Part shown: piece after piece, positions 33,191 to 42,005 of the stretch
Numbering within the stretch: position 1 is the stretch's first letter
How the letters are laid out: each line of letters opens with the position of its first letter
NCBI RefSeq assembly: GCF_019880305.1
Contig: NZ_CP082301.1
Coordinates: 7,502,001 to 7,566,000, forward strand
Direction of reading: 5' to 3'
Origin: Streptomyces decoyicus
GTDB taxonomy: Bacteria; Actinomycetota; Actinomycetes; Streptomycetales; Streptomycetaceae
Length of the DNA stretch: 64,000 nt
Made by a program: the position numbers and the translations under genes
Notes under the pieces: generated by a model
What the model was told of the DNA's origin: nothing
The model's database searches: none
What the model saw: only the letters and a program-made list of their open reading frames with translations

Positions 33191-33868
33191 TCAGGGCAGC
33201 CTCCAGTCGACGGGCTGTGCGCCCTGTCGCACCAAGAGGTCGTTCACCCGGCTGAAGGGCCGCGAGCCGAAGAATCCCCGGTCGGCGGACATGGGGGAGG
33301 GGTGCGCGGACTCGACGGCCGGCAGATCGCCGAGCAGCGGCCGCAGATTGCGCGCATCGCGCCCCCACAGCACCGACACCAGCGGGCGCCCGCGCGCCAC
33401 CAGCGCACGGATGGCCTGCTCGGTGACCTCCTCCCAGCCCTTGCCGCGGTGAGCGGCGGGCTTGCGGGGCGCCGTCGTGAGCGCTCTGTTCAGCAGCAGC
33501 ACGCCCTGGTGCGTCCACGGAGTCAGATCGCCGTTCGACGGGCGGGGCAGCCCGAGGTCGGAGTGCAGCTCGCGGAAGATGTTCTCCAGGCTGCCGGGCA
33601 ACGGACGTACATCCGGCGCCACGGAGAAGCTCAGCCCGACCGCATGCCCCGGTGTGGGGTAGGGGTCCTGTCCGACGATGAGCACCCGCACCTCGTCGAA
33701 GGGCTGTTGGAAGGCGCGCAGCACATTGTTGCCGGCCGGCAGATAGGTGCGTCCCGCGGCGATCTCCGCCCGTAGGAAGTCGCCCATCGCGGAGATCTGT
33801 CCGGCAACGGGCTCAAGTGCCTTGGCCCAGCCTGGTTCGACAATGTCTTGGAGAGGTCGTGCAGCCAC
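33191..33868 (-). CDS. ung: Uracil-DNA glycosylase, family 1
   Basis: 225 aa, GTG start. It has the water-activating loop 'VLIVGQDPYPTPGHAVGLSF' (Asp in GQDPY) and the minor-groove loop 'ESAHPSPMSADRGFF' of family-1 UDGs (the usual HPSPLS reads HPSPMS). It removes uracil from DNA as the first step of base excision repair. It heads a minus-strand run with the scramblase-like and NagK-like genes. Confidence 0.96.
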   Translation of the reverse strand: MAARPLQDIVEPGWAKALEPVAGQISAMGDFLRAEIAAGRTYLPAGNNVLRAFQQPFDEVRVLIVGQDPYPTPGHAVGLSFSVAPDVRPLPGSLENIFRELHSDLGLPRPSNGDLTPWTHQGVLLLNRALTTAPRKPAAHRGKGWEEVTEQAIRALVARGRPLVSVLWGRDARNLRPLLGDLPAVESAHPSPMSADRGFFGSRPFSRVNDLLVRQGAQPVDWRLP

Positions 33869-34024
33869 GGGATCACCCTACTGGCCGCGGCCCGCTCCCC
33901 TTCAACCGATGGCCCGAGCCTCGTCCGGCCGGCACGGCGACCCCTCGCAACTGACGCCCCGTTAGGTGCCGCTATCCGATATGTGCCATCGCGCCGCGTC
34001 GCGTCCCTTGCTCCTCCGTCTCCC

Positions 34025-35107
34025 TCAGGCCACCGCGGCCCGTACGCACAGCACATCCGGCAGATGGGAGGCGAGTTGCTGCCAGCTGTCGCCGTCGTCC
34101 GCGCTGGCGTACACCTCGCCGTTGCGGTTGCCGAAATACACCCCCGCGGGATCGGCGTCATCGACGGACAGCGCGTCCCTGAGCACGGTGCCGTAATGGT
34201 CCTCGTCCGGCAGTCCGTCGCTCAGGGCCTGCCAGCTCCGGCCGGCGTCGGTCGTGCGGAAGACCCGGCAGCGGTGCCCGGCCGGCACCCGGTCGATATC
34301 GGCGGTGATCGGGAAGAGGTAGGCGACGTCTCCCGTGCGCGGATGGGCGGCCACGGCGAAGCCGAAGTCGGAAGGCAGGCCGCCGCCGATGTCCGTCCAC
34401 TCGGCGCCCGCGTCGTCGCTGCGGTAGACGCCCCAGTGGTTCTGGAGATACAGCCGGTCGCGGTGCACCGGGTCTTGCGCGATCTTGTGGACGCACTGGC
34501 CGAACTCGGGATGCTGGTCCGGCAGGAAGACCGCCTTCACGCCCTTGTTCGACGGGGCCCAGCTGGCGCCCCCGTCGAGGGTGCGGAAGACGCCTGCCGC
34601 GGAGACGGCGACGGTGACCGCGTCGGCGTTCCGCGGATCCGTGACCACCGTATGGACGGCCAGCCCGCCGCCGCCCGGCACCCACTGCTCCCGGCTCGGG
34701 TGGTCCCACAGCGCCCGTACGAGCTCGAAGGTCTCACCGCCGTCCTCGGAGCGGAACAGGCCGCCGGGTTCGGTGCCCGCGTAGACCACATCGGGGGCGG
34801 CGGGGCCGGCCGGATGCAGCTGCCAGACCCGCTCCAGTGAAGTCCCGGTGTACTTCGGGTACTTGACCGCGGCACGGGAGGGCTCGTGCCAGGTTTCGCC
34901 CAGGTCGTCGGAGTGGAACACCGACGGGCCCCAGTGGGCACTGTCGGCCCCGGCCAGCAGCCGGGGCGTGGTGCGGCGGGTGTCGATCGCGAGGGAGTAG
35001 ACGGCCTGCGCGGGGAAATGCGGACCGCTCAGGTCCCAGTCACCATGCCGTCGACGGCCGATGAAGAGCCCTTTGCGCGTGCCCACCGCGAGTAGTACGT
35101 CAGTCAT
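34025..35107 (-). CDS. Asp-box (BNR) beta-propeller protein, sialidase-like fold
   Basis: 360 aa, ATG at 35107 with GGAGGTG upstream. Six Asp-box motifs are visible: 'SDDLGETW', 'SEDGGETF', 'TLDGGASW', 'SDDAGAEW', 'TTDAGRSW' and 'ADDGDSW'. They mark a VPS10/exo-alpha-sialidase-like propeller. No signal peptide and no sialidase Arg triad could be assigned, so it is likely an intracellular propeller of unknown role. A large inverted repeat sits directly upstream of its ribosome site. Confidence 0.75.
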   Translation of the reverse strand: MTDVLLAVGTRKGLFIGRRRHGDWDLSGPHFPAQAVYSLAIDTRRTTPRLLAGADSAHWGPSVFHSDDLGETWHEPSRAAVKYPKYTGTSLERVWQLHPAGPAAPDVVYAGTEPGGLFRSEDGGETFELVRALWDHPSREQWVPGGGGLAVHTVVTDPRNADAVTVAVSAAGVFRTLDGGASWAPSNKGVKAVFLPDQHPEFGQCVHKIAQDPVHRDRLYLQNHWGVYRSDDAGAEWTDIGGGLPSDFGFAVAAHPRTGDVAYLFPITADIDRVPAGHRCRVFRTTDAGRSWQALSDGLPDEDHYGTVLRDALSVDDADPAGVYFGNRNGEVYASADDGDSWQQLASHLPDVLCVRAAVA

Positions 35108-35119
35108 GCCGGAACACCT

Positions 35120-35182
35120 CCGGGACGCCGTTGTCTCAGACAGTGGCAAGTTTGCACCCGGCCACTGACAACGGCGTCCCGG
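35120..35182 (-). promoter_or_regulatory. Large imperfect inverted repeat before the Asp-box gene
   Basis: A perfect 16-bp repeat (35120-35135 with 35167-35182) continues inward for 6 bp (35142-35147 with 35161-35166) after a 6-nt bulge, with a 13-nt loop. It begins just upstream of the ribosome site of the propeller gene and could terminate the oxidoreductase transcript or act as a structured leader or operator. Confidence 0.7.
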
Positions 35183-35252
35183 AACGTGTCCGCGCAGGTC
35201 GGACGGTGCGGCCCCGCTCCTGCCGCGGGCCCCGCACGCCCTTGGGACGGCC

Positions 35253-36356
35253 TCAGACGGCCCGGTGGTACGGCTGCGGCACGGTGATCTGCGCGCCCAG
35301 CTCCCGGGCCGCGTGCTGCGCGAAGCTGGGGGAGCGCAGGAGCTCACGGCCGAGCAGTACGGCGTCGGCCTGGCCGTCCGCGATGATCTTCTCGGCCTGC
35401 CGGGCCTCGGTGATCAGGCCGACGGCGCCCACCGCGAGACCGCTCTCCTTCTTGACCCGCTCCGCGAACGGCACCTGGTAGCCGGGTCCCGTGCTGATCT
35501 TCGCGTCCGGCGCGTTGCCGCCCGTGGAGGTGTCCAGCAGGTCGATCCCGTGCTCCCGCAGCTCGCGGGCGAAACGCACGGTGTCGTCGGCCGTCCAGCC
35601 CTCGCGCGGGTCGCTCTCGTCCTCGGTGAGCCAGTCGGTCGCCGAGATCCGGAAGAAGACCGGCAGTTCGTCGGGCCAGACCTCCCGTACGGCGTCCACG
35701 ACCTCCAGCGCGAACCGCGTCCGGTTCTCGTACGAGCCGCCGTACTCGTCGATGCGCCGGTTGGTGAAGGGGGAGAGGAACTGGTTGATCAAGTAGCCGT
35801 GCGCACCGTGGATCTCGGCGACCTCGAAGCCGGCTGCCAGCGCCCGCCGCGCCGTCGCGCGGAACTGCTCGACGATCTCGCCGATCTGCGCCACGGACAG
35901 CTCCGCGGGGGCCGCGAACCCGTCACCGAACGGCACCGGGCTCGGCCCGACCGGCTCCCAGCCGTACCGCTGCCCCGGGAGGAGCGGCGCGCCACGGTCC
36001 ACCCAGGTGCGCTCGGTGGAAGCCTTCCGGCCGGCATGGGCGATCTGGATTCCAGGGGCGGTGCCCTGCTCCTTGAGGAAGCCGGTGATGCGCCGGAACG
36101 CCTCGGTCTGCATGTCGTTCCACAGTCCGAGGTCGTACGGGCTGATGCGTCCTTCGGGGCTCACCGCGGTGGCCTCCGTGAGGATCAGGCCGGTGCCGCC
36201 CGCCGCTCGCGCGGCCAGGTGCTGGAAGTGCCAGTCACCGGGCACCCCCTCTGCCGGGCCCTCGGGAGCCGCGGAGTACTGGCACATGGGCGCCATCCAG
36301 AGGCGGTTCGGGACGGTCAGCGAGCGAAGGGTGATGGGCTCGAACAGTGCGCTCAC
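35253..36356 (-). CDS. Old yellow enzyme, YqjM-like NADH:flavin oxidoreductase
   Basis: 367 aa from GTG at 36356, with AGGAG upstream. It is a FMN TIM barrel: 'LFEPITLRSLTVPNRLWMAP', Cys in 'MAPMCQYSA' (the YqjM redox-tuning Cys), His pair in 'EIHGAHGYLINQFLSP' and 'VLLGRELLRSP'. The family reduces activated C=C bonds, often electrophile or quinone stress products, with NAD(P)H. It is divergent from an ArsR-type regulator, with two identical-spacing palindromes between them, so induction by an electrophile or thiol signal is likely. Confidence 0.92.
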   Translation of the reverse strand: MSALFEPITLRSLTVPNRLWMAPMCQYSAAPEGPAEGVPGDWHFQHLAARAAGGTGLILTEATAVSPEGRISPYDLGLWNDMQTEAFRRITGFLKEQGTAPGIQIAHAGRKASTERTWVDRGAPLLPGQRYGWEPVGPSPVPFGDGFAAPAELSVAQIGEIVEQFRATARRALAAGFEVAEIHGAHGYLINQFLSPFTNRRIDEYGGSYENRTRFALEVVDAVREVWPDELPVFFRISATDWLTEDESDPREGWTADDTVRFARELREHGIDLLDTSTGGNAPDAKISTGPGYQVPFAERVKKESGLAVGAVGLITEARQAEKIIADGQADAVLLGRELLRSPSFAQHAARELGAQITVPQPYHRAV

Positions 36357-36407
36357 GGCAGGCTCCTGTACCTGAAGGCGAACGGGTGCCGGCCGGCCCC
36401 GCACTCA

Positions 36408-36457
36408 TACGATAGGCGTCGTACTACGGTGGATGTCAAACTACGAAGCTTCTCGTA
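36408..36457. promoter_or_regulatory. Twin TACGA-N6-TCGTA palindromes, candidate ArsR operators
   Basis: Two 16-bp palindromes, TACGA-N6-TCGTA, at 36408-36423 and 36442-36457, start-to-start 34 bp, in the 166-nt gap between the divergent oxidoreductase and ArsR-type genes. The identical half-sites and equal spacing strongly suggest binding of a dimeric regulator, most simply the adjacent one. Confidence 0.75.
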
Positions 36458-36522
36458 CAATGAGCGGGCGGGCGCGGCGCGCCAGGCCCCACCGAGCCCC
36501 GCAGGACCAGTCAGGAGCCCTC

Positions 36523-36894
36523 ATGCCGACCGAAACGACCTCCCCGCACGCTCCGTCGGGCTCCCGGTCGCTGGAGCACCCGGCCCCTGAGGACATCAGG
36601 CTGGCCGATGTGCTGCACGCCCTCGCCGACCCGGTGCGACTGCGCATCGTGTGCGCACTGGCGGCCGCCGAGGGCGAGCTGAACTGCGCGGACATCGAGC
36701 TCCCGGTCAGCAAGTCGACCTGCACCCACCACTTCAGGGTGCTGCGCGAGCACGGCGTCATCCAGCAGCTCTACCGGGGCACCGCCAAGATGAACGGGCT
36801 GCGCCGGGCCGATCTGGAAGAGCTCTTCCCCGGCCTGATCGACGGTGTCCTGCGGGCAGCCGACCTCCAGGCCGGCCGCCTCGGGGCGGAGTAG
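36523..36894 (+). CDS. ArsR-family winged-helix regulator
   Basis: 123 aa, ATG at 36523 with CAGGAG upstream. The winged helix spans about 25-105: 'LADVLHALADPVRLRIVCAL' and recognition helix 'LPVSKSTCTHHFRVLREHG'. Cys residues at 'LNCADIEL' and 'KSTCTHHF' could serve redox or metal sensing, but no full metal site is obvious. The adjacent divergent old yellow enzyme and the twin palindromes suggest local repression of that gene and itself. Confidence 0.88.
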   Translation: MPTETTSPHAPSGSRSLEHPAPEDIRLADVLHALADPVRLRIVCALAAAEGELNCADIELPVSKSTCTHHFRVLREHGVIQQLYRGTAKMNGLRRADLEELFPGLIDGVLRAADLQAGRLGAE

Positions 36895-37013
36895 GGCCCC
36901 GTCTTCAAAGTCCCATAAGCCTCGCGGGCGAACGACGGGACATGGAAGACAGGCCTCAGCGGGGCCGGGCCGCTCCGGCGGGCCAGGACCGGTTCGCCGT
37001 CGCCCGCCCTGGT

Positions 37014-38399
37014 TCAGCGGGTCATTTCCACCGAGTGCGCCGCCTCCAACAGCCCTGCCCAGTCCGGCAGTTTGACCGTGCCGCGCCCCAGTCCGCGGCC
37101 CCACTCCGCCTCGGCGGTCTCGATCGCCAGCCAGCCCGGCCACGGAACCGGCCGCTGCCCCACCCGGATCAGTGCGGCGAGCGGGTCCTCGGCGCTGCCG
37201 CGCCCGGTGAGCGCAGGGGCGTCCGCCAGCAGCGACAGCGCGGTCTCCTTCGCGCACGGCCGGTTGCTGCCGATCACCCCCGTGGGGCCTCGCTTGATCC
37301 AGCCCGCCACGTACACACCGGTGAGCGGCGTCCCGTCCCGCAGTACCCGCCCGGCCAGGTGCGGCACCGTCCCGGTCGTCTCATCGAACGGCAGACCGGG
37401 CTGCGGCGTCCCCCGGTAGCCGACCGATCGCAGCACCAACTGCCCCTCGATGTCCTCGAATTCACCGGTCCCCGCGACCCCGCCGCGCCCGTCGGGCGCC
37501 GTTCGCTCGAACCGGACCGCGCGCACTCCGGTGGCATCCCCGAGCACCTCGACCGGTCGCAGGAAGAACCGCAGATGAATCCGGCGCCCACGCCCCTCGG
37601 CCCCCGCGTCCGGGCCCGGCGGGGCGGCAGCCGCCCGCTCCGCCCAGCCGCGCAGCACCTCGACATTCCGCCGCCCCACCGCGGGCAGCCCGCCCGGATC
37701 CCGGTACGCCGGATCCAGCGCCAGCTCCTCGGGCCGTACGAGTACCTCCGTCCCCGGAAGGGAACCCAGTTCCCGAAGCTCCTTGGTGGTGAACTTGGCC
37801 TGGGAGGGGCCGCGTCTGCCGACCATCCAGACGTCCTCGACGCGGCTGTCCGCGAGCGCGCCGAGCGGCCCCTGCGGCATATCGGTGGCGGCAAGCTCGT
37901 CGGCACCACGGGACAGCATCCGCGCCACGTCCACCGCCACATTGCCCACGCCGATCACCACGGCGGACCGTGCCGCGAAGGTGAAACGGACCGCGGCCGC
38001 ATCCGGATGCGCGCTGTACCAGGCGACGAATTCGGTCGCCGGATGACTGCCGGGCAGTTCCTCACCGGGGATGCCCAGATGCCGGTCGGTGGCGGCGCCC
38101 ACGCAGAACACCACCGCGTCGAAGATCTCCCGCAGCTCCTCGACGCCCAGCCCCGGCGACCCGACCTCGACGTTCCCCAGGAAGCGCACCTTGGGGTGCT
38201 CCAGCACCGTACGCAGATTGTTCTGGAGCGATTTGATCTTCTCGTGGTCCGGCGCGACGCCGTAGCGCACCAGACCGTACGGGCAGGGCAGCCGGTCGAG
38301 GACGTACACCTCGATGTCCGGCACGGTCTGCTGCTCGATCAGGGACTGGGCGGTGTAGACGCCGCTGGGTCCAGAACCGATCACTGCGACACGAAGCAC
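37014..38399 (-). CDS. Ferredoxin-NADP+ reductase, FprA type
   Basis: 461 aa, GTG start behind GAAAGGGG. FAD-binding Rossmann motif 'VAVIGSGPSGVYTAQSLI' at the N-terminus, NADPH motif 'AVVIGVGNVAVDVARML' (about 150), 'PYGLVRYGVAPDH' and the C-terminal 'GWIKRGPTGVIGSNRPCAKE' of adrenodoxin-reductase-like enzymes. It moves electrons between NADPH and ferredoxin, often to feed P450 enzymes. It is a single gene, divergent from the DUF6214-like gene. Confidence 0.92.
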   Translation of the reverse strand: MLRVAVIGSGPSGVYTAQSLIEQQTVPDIEVYVLDRLPCPYGLVRYGVAPDHEKIKSLQNNLRTVLEHPKVRFLGNVEVGSPGLGVEELREIFDAVVFCVGAATDRHLGIPGEELPGSHPATEFVAWYSAHPDAAAVRFTFAARSAVVIGVGNVAVDVARMLSRGADELAATDMPQGPLGALADSRVEDVWMVGRRGPSQAKFTTKELRELGSLPGTEVLVRPEELALDPAYRDPGGLPAVGRRNVEVLRGWAERAAAAPPGPDAGAEGRGRRIHLRFFLRPVEVLGDATGVRAVRFERTAPDGRGGVAGTGEFEDIEGQLVLRSVGYRGTPQPGLPFDETTGTVPHLAGRVLRDGTPLTGVYVAGWIKRGPTGVIGSNRPCAKETALSLLADAPALTGRGSAEDPLAALIRVGQRPVPWPGWLAIETAEAEWGRGLGRGTVKLPDWAGLLEAAHSVEMTR

Positions 38400-38535
38400 G
38401 AGTGGCCCCTTTCGCGGGATACCCCCAGGATCGCACCGGCAGGCGCGCGACGGGAGATGCGCTATCGGGGTTGCTCCCGGTGGGATGAGCGTGCCGCGCT
38501 ACTGGGCCGGGTGAGCGGGGGGCTAGGTTTTCAAT

Positions 38536-39666
38536 GTGTCGGAAAGTGACTTTTATACCGTTAATCACCGATATGAAGCCCAGGGCGCGCCATTGGAGTG
38601 GCCCACATGGGAGCTCCAGGCGCACGGCTCCGCCGCGCCCTCTCTCGCCCCCGACCCCGCCGCCCCCGACGATCCGGCCGGACCCCGCGGCCCCGGATGC
38701 CCGCTGCCCCGGCTCGATCCGCTGGGCCCCTGGTGCAGCGCCCGGCTGACCTTCGCCGACGGCGCCCGGGTCGATGTCCTGGTGACGGTCTCCGACGACC
38801 ACATCACCGTCGAGGACGTGCGGGCCGACCCGCCGCTGACGCTCACCGGCCTCACCGACCTGGCCCGCTGGATCGAAGGCCCCCTGGACGACGCCTTCCG
38901 GGCGGCCACCGGGCGGCCGCGCAGGACACGGCCCGCACCCCGGCAGCCCGGTCCGGCGGCCACCTCGCCGGAGCGGGGCGGAAGGCCGCCGGCCGGGCCG
39001 CAAGCGGAGCCCGGGAAGGGCGCAGCACCCGAGCCGGCGACCGGCCCGCGGCCGAACTCGCCGAGCGGGCCGACATCGTCGACACCACGGCCGATGGCCG
39101 GGACGGCGCCGGGACATGCGCCGCAACCGGAACCGAGGGGTGCCGGAGCGGGAGTGACGGCAGGGGAGGGCGTGGCGCCCGCCGCGTCTCATGGTGCGGC
39201 CGCGCCGGGCGAGGGGCCGACGGGCCCGACGGGCGTCATGCGGGGCGACGGCGCAGTCCACGGCACGGCACCGCACAGGGGTACCGGCCACCCTGCCGAG
39301 CCGTCCGCCGAACCGGCGGCCGAGCCCTCCGCCGAACCGTCCCCGGCCCTGGCCGCCTCGCCCGCGTCGTCCACGCCCGTCACGGCCTCCACGTCACCGG
39401 CCCCGGCCGGGTCATCGACGTCGGGCGAGCCGCCGCCCGCCTCGGCCAAGCCGCCCGAGCGCGCCCGCTCCGCCGTCCTCGCCCGGTCGCGGGCCGGTGA
39501 GCGCCGTAGGCTCGCCGCGGACGCGTACCGCCAGGCCCAGCGGGAAGGGTGCGATCCGGTGCTGGCCGTCATGCTGGCCACCGGACGTAACCGCCGAAGG
39601 GCGTTGCGGCTGATCGCCGGCGCCCGCGACGAAGGGCTGCTGACGCCGCGTCACAACAAGCGCTGA
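38536..39666 (+). CDS. DUF6214-like Streptomyces protein with long Pro/Ala linker
   Basis: 376 aa, GTG start. The N-terminal ~115 residues include 'WPTWELQAHGSAAP' and 'PPLTLTGLTDLARWIEGPLD'. The C-terminal ~55 residues are basic ('AVMLATGRNRRRALRLIAGA', ending in TPRHNKR) and resemble the helix-turn-helix-like tail of DUF6214 proteins. Between them is a disordered ~200-residue Pro/Ala/Ser/Glu tract, longer than usual for the family. The first ~50 nt of the gene and its leader are clearly AT-richer than the surroundings. Function unknown; the basic tail suggests nucleic-acid binding. Confidence 0.7.
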   Translation: MSESDFYTVNHRYEAQGAPLEWPTWELQAHGSAAPSLAPDPAAPDDPAGPRGPGCPLPRLDPLGPWCSARLTFADGARVDVLVTVSDDHITVEDVRADPPLTLTGLTDLARWIEGPLDDAFRAATGRPRRTRPAPRQPGPAATSPERGGRPPAGPQAEPGKGAAPEPATGPRPNSPSGPTSSTPRPMAGTAPGHAPQPEPRGAGAGVTAGEGVAPAASHGAAAPGEGPTGPTGVMRGDGAVHGTAPHRGTGHPAEPSAEPAAEPSAEPSPALAASPASSTPVTASTSPAPAGSSTSGEPPPASAKPPERARSAVLARSRAGERRRLAADAYRQAQREGCDPVLAVMLATGRNRRRALRLIAGARDEGLLTPRHNKR

Positions 39667-39675
39667 CCGGCAACG

Positions 39676-40356
39676 TCAGGGCGTCTCCCCGGCGTCCGGC
39701 AGCTTCCGCTGCATCCGCCGCATCCGCCCGATCTCGGCGCTCTGCTGCGCGATGACATCGTTCGCCATCTCCTCCGCGAGCGTGTTCCTGCCCTCGGAGA
39801 GCAGCTCCGTGGCCATGGAGACCGCACCCTGGTGGTGCGCGATCATCAACTTCAGGAAGAGCGCGTCGAACTTCTCGCCGCGCGCCGCCCGCAACTGGGC
39901 GAGCTGGGCGGCGGTCGCCATTCCGGGCATCTCCCCGTGATGGTGGTGCCCGAACTCCGTGCGTGACCCGCCGAAGCCGCTCAACCAGCCTTCCATGGCG
40001 CCGATTTCGGGCCCCTGCGCCGCGGCGATCCGGTCCGCCACCCGCCCGACCTGCTCGGTGTGGGCATACCGCTCGGCCAGGCCCGTCATCACCAGTGCCT
40101 GCCGGTGGTGCGGAATCATCATCTGGACGTAGCCGAAGTCGGCGGAGTTGGGGGAGTCGTCGCCGCGCGCCTTCCTGGCTTCGTCGACGGTGAGGGTCTT
40201 CGCGGGTTCACCCGGCTTGCCGGGCGCCACCACGTGCGGCTTGGGGGCACGGTTCGCTCCGGCGTCGTCGGCGGACGAACAGCCGCTCAGGGCAAGGGAG
40301 ATGGCCAGCCCGCAGCCGGCCGCGGCGAGGACGATCGCTCTCCTGGGACGCTTCAA
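39676..40356 (-). CDS. DUF305 lipoprotein
   Basis: 226 aa from TTG at 40356, 8 nt after AGGAG; a GTG at 40365 sits on the ribosome site and is less likely. The lipobox 'LALSGCSS' (Cys about 25) marks a surface lipoprotein. Two DUF305 signatures, 'QMMIPHHRQALVM' and 'LMIAHHQGAVSMA', belong to a ferritin-like four-helix bundle with His-rich faces, and 'FGHHHHGEM' lies between. Family members may bind copper or other metals outside the cell. It is divergent from an LVIVD-repeat protein, a pairing that suggests a shared surface role. Confidence 0.88.
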   Translation of the reverse strand: MKRPRRAIVLAAAGCGLAISLALSGCSSADDAGANRAPKPHVVAPGKPGEPAKTLTVDEARKARGDDSPNSADFGYVQMMIPHHRQALVMTGLAERYAHTEQVGRVADRIAAAQGPEIGAMEGWLSGFGGSRTEFGHHHHGEMPGMATAAQLAQLRAARGEKFDALFLKLMIAHHQGAVSMATELLSEGRNTLAEEMANDVIAQQSAEIGRMRRMQRKLPDAGETP

Positions 40357-40444
40357 CGCGCGCACTCCTGTCCGTCGGACCCTCGGCCGGGGCCCGCCCG
40401 GCCTTGTCCGCCTCACTCGGGCGTCACATCTTCCTTGCCTTCTA

Positions 40445-40472
40445 TTGATATGTACATGAGCAGCGCGATACT
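40445..40472 (+). promoter_or_regulatory. Candidate promoter of the LVIVD gene
   Basis: TTGATA (40445-40450), a 16-nt spacer and GATACT (40467-40472), about 49 nt before the GTG start, in the AT-rich middle of the divergent spacer. Confidence 0.5.
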
Positions 40473-40520
40473 ACCGGGGCCAAGAACCGTTCACATCGGA
40501 ACGGACTTCAGGAGGTCCTC

Positions 40521-42005
40521 GTGACGTCGTTGCACACACCCCGCGTGCGGCGCAGACCCCTCAGGGCGGTGGCCGCGGCCTTCGGGCTCGCCGCTTCCCT
40601 CCTCGTGGCCGGACCGGCGGCCGCAACTCCCGACCCCGGCGACCACCCCTCAGGAGCCCGGGAGGTGAGCCGCGGCCAGGAGGCGGACACCCGGGCCGCG
40701 ATCAAGAACGGCGACATACCCGGCGTGGACGAGGTCGTCCACAGCGCCAACGTCCGCCATCTGGCGAACATCCCGAAGCAGGCCCTCCAGGGCACCAACT
40801 CCGACCTGGCCTTCCAGGGGAAGTACGCCTTCGCCGGCAACTACGACGGCTTCGTGATCTACGACATCTCCCGGCCCAAGGCGCCCAGGACCGTGAGCCA
40901 GGTGCTCTGCCCCGGCTCACAGAACGATGTCTCGGTCTCCGGGAATCTGCTCTTCCTGTCCACGGACTCCTCGCGCAGCGACAACTCCTGTGACAGCGCC
41001 GCACAGCCCGCGACGGAGAAGTCCTCCTGGGAGGGCATGAAGATCTTCGACATCAGCGACAAGGAGAACCCCAAGTACGTCGCCGCCGTCGAGACCGCCT
41101 GCGGTTCCCACACCCACACGCTGCTTCCCGAGCGCCGGAACGTCTATGTCTACGTTTCGTCCTACTCGCCCAGTGCGACCTTCCCTGACTGCCAACCGCC
41201 GCACGACGGCATCTCCGTCATCAAGGTGCCGCGCTCCGCGCCCGAAAAGGCCGCCGTCGTCGACTTCCCCGTCCTCTTCCCGGACGGCGGCAACCCCGGC
41301 GGCTCCACCAGCCCGGGCGTCTCGCAGACGACCGGCTGCCACGACATCACCACCTTCCCGAAGCTGAAGCTGGCCGCGGGCGCCTGCATGGGCGACGGCG
41401 TCCTGATGGACCTCTCGAACCCGGCCGCACCCAAGGTCATCGACCGCGTCCAGGACAACGTCAACTTCGCCTTCTGGCACTCCGCGACCTTCAACGAGCG
41501 CGGAAACAAAGTGGTCTTCACCGATGAACTGGGCGGCGGTGGAGCGGCCACCTGCAACGAGAAGACCGGACCGAACCGCGGCGCCGACGGGATCTACGAC
41601 ATCGCCGGCAAGGGCACCCATCGCAAGCTGGTCTTCAAGAGCTACTACAAGATCCCGCGCCACCAGGCCGACACCGAGAACTGCGTCGCCCACAACGGCT
41701 CGCTGATCCCGGCCAGGAACCGCGACATCATGGTCCAGGCGTGGTACCAGGGCGGCGTCTCGATCTGGGACTTCACCGACTCCGCGCACCCGAAGGAGAT
41801 CGGCTACTTCGAGCGCGGTCCGCTCTCCACGGACGCACTGGTCACCGGCGGCGCGTGGTCCGCGTACTACTACAACGGCCACATCTACTCCAACGACATG
41901 GCCAAGGGCTTCGACGTCCTCGCGATCGACGACCGCCGCACGGACAGCGCCGAGCCGGTACGGATGCGGGAACTCAACGTCCAGACCCAGCCCGACTACC
42001 GCTGA
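40521..42005 (+). CDS. Secreted LVIVD-repeat beta-propeller protein
   Basis: 494 aa; GTG after CAGGAGG. A Sec signal peptide covers residues 1-36 (basic 'RVRRRPLRAV', hydrophobic core, AAA cleavage box). The mature part has LVIVD-type blades such as 'FVIYDISRPKAPRTVSQV', 'MKIFDISDKENPKYVAAVE' and 'SIWDFTDSAHPKEIGYFE', as in extracellular propellers. Several Cys and His residues could bind metal or form disulfides. Function is unknown; the divergent DUF305 lipoprotein is a likely partner at the cell surface. Confidence 0.85.
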   Translation: MTSLHTPRVRRRPLRAVAAAFGLAASLLVAGPAAATPDPGDHPSGAREVSRGQEADTRAAIKNGDIPGVDEVVHSANVRHLANIPKQALQGTNSDLAFQGKYAFAGNYDGFVIYDISRPKAPRTVSQVLCPGSQNDVSVSGNLLFLSTDSSRSDNSCDSAAQPATEKSSWEGMKIFDISDKENPKYVAAVETACGSHTHTLLPERRNVYVYVSSYSPSATFPDCQPPHDGISVIKVPRSAPEKAAVVDFPVLFPDGGNPGGSTSPGVSQTTGCHDITTFPKLKLAAGACMGDGVLMDLSNPAAPKVIDRVQDNVNFAFWHSATFNERGNKVVFTDELGGGGAATCNEKTGPNRGADGIYDIAGKGTHRKLVFKSYYKIPRHQADTENCVAHNGSLIPARNRDIMVQAWYQGGVSIWDFTDSAHPKEIGYFERGPLSTDALVTGGAWSAYYYNGHIYSNDMAKGFDVLAIDDRRTDSAEPVRMRELNVQTQPDYR

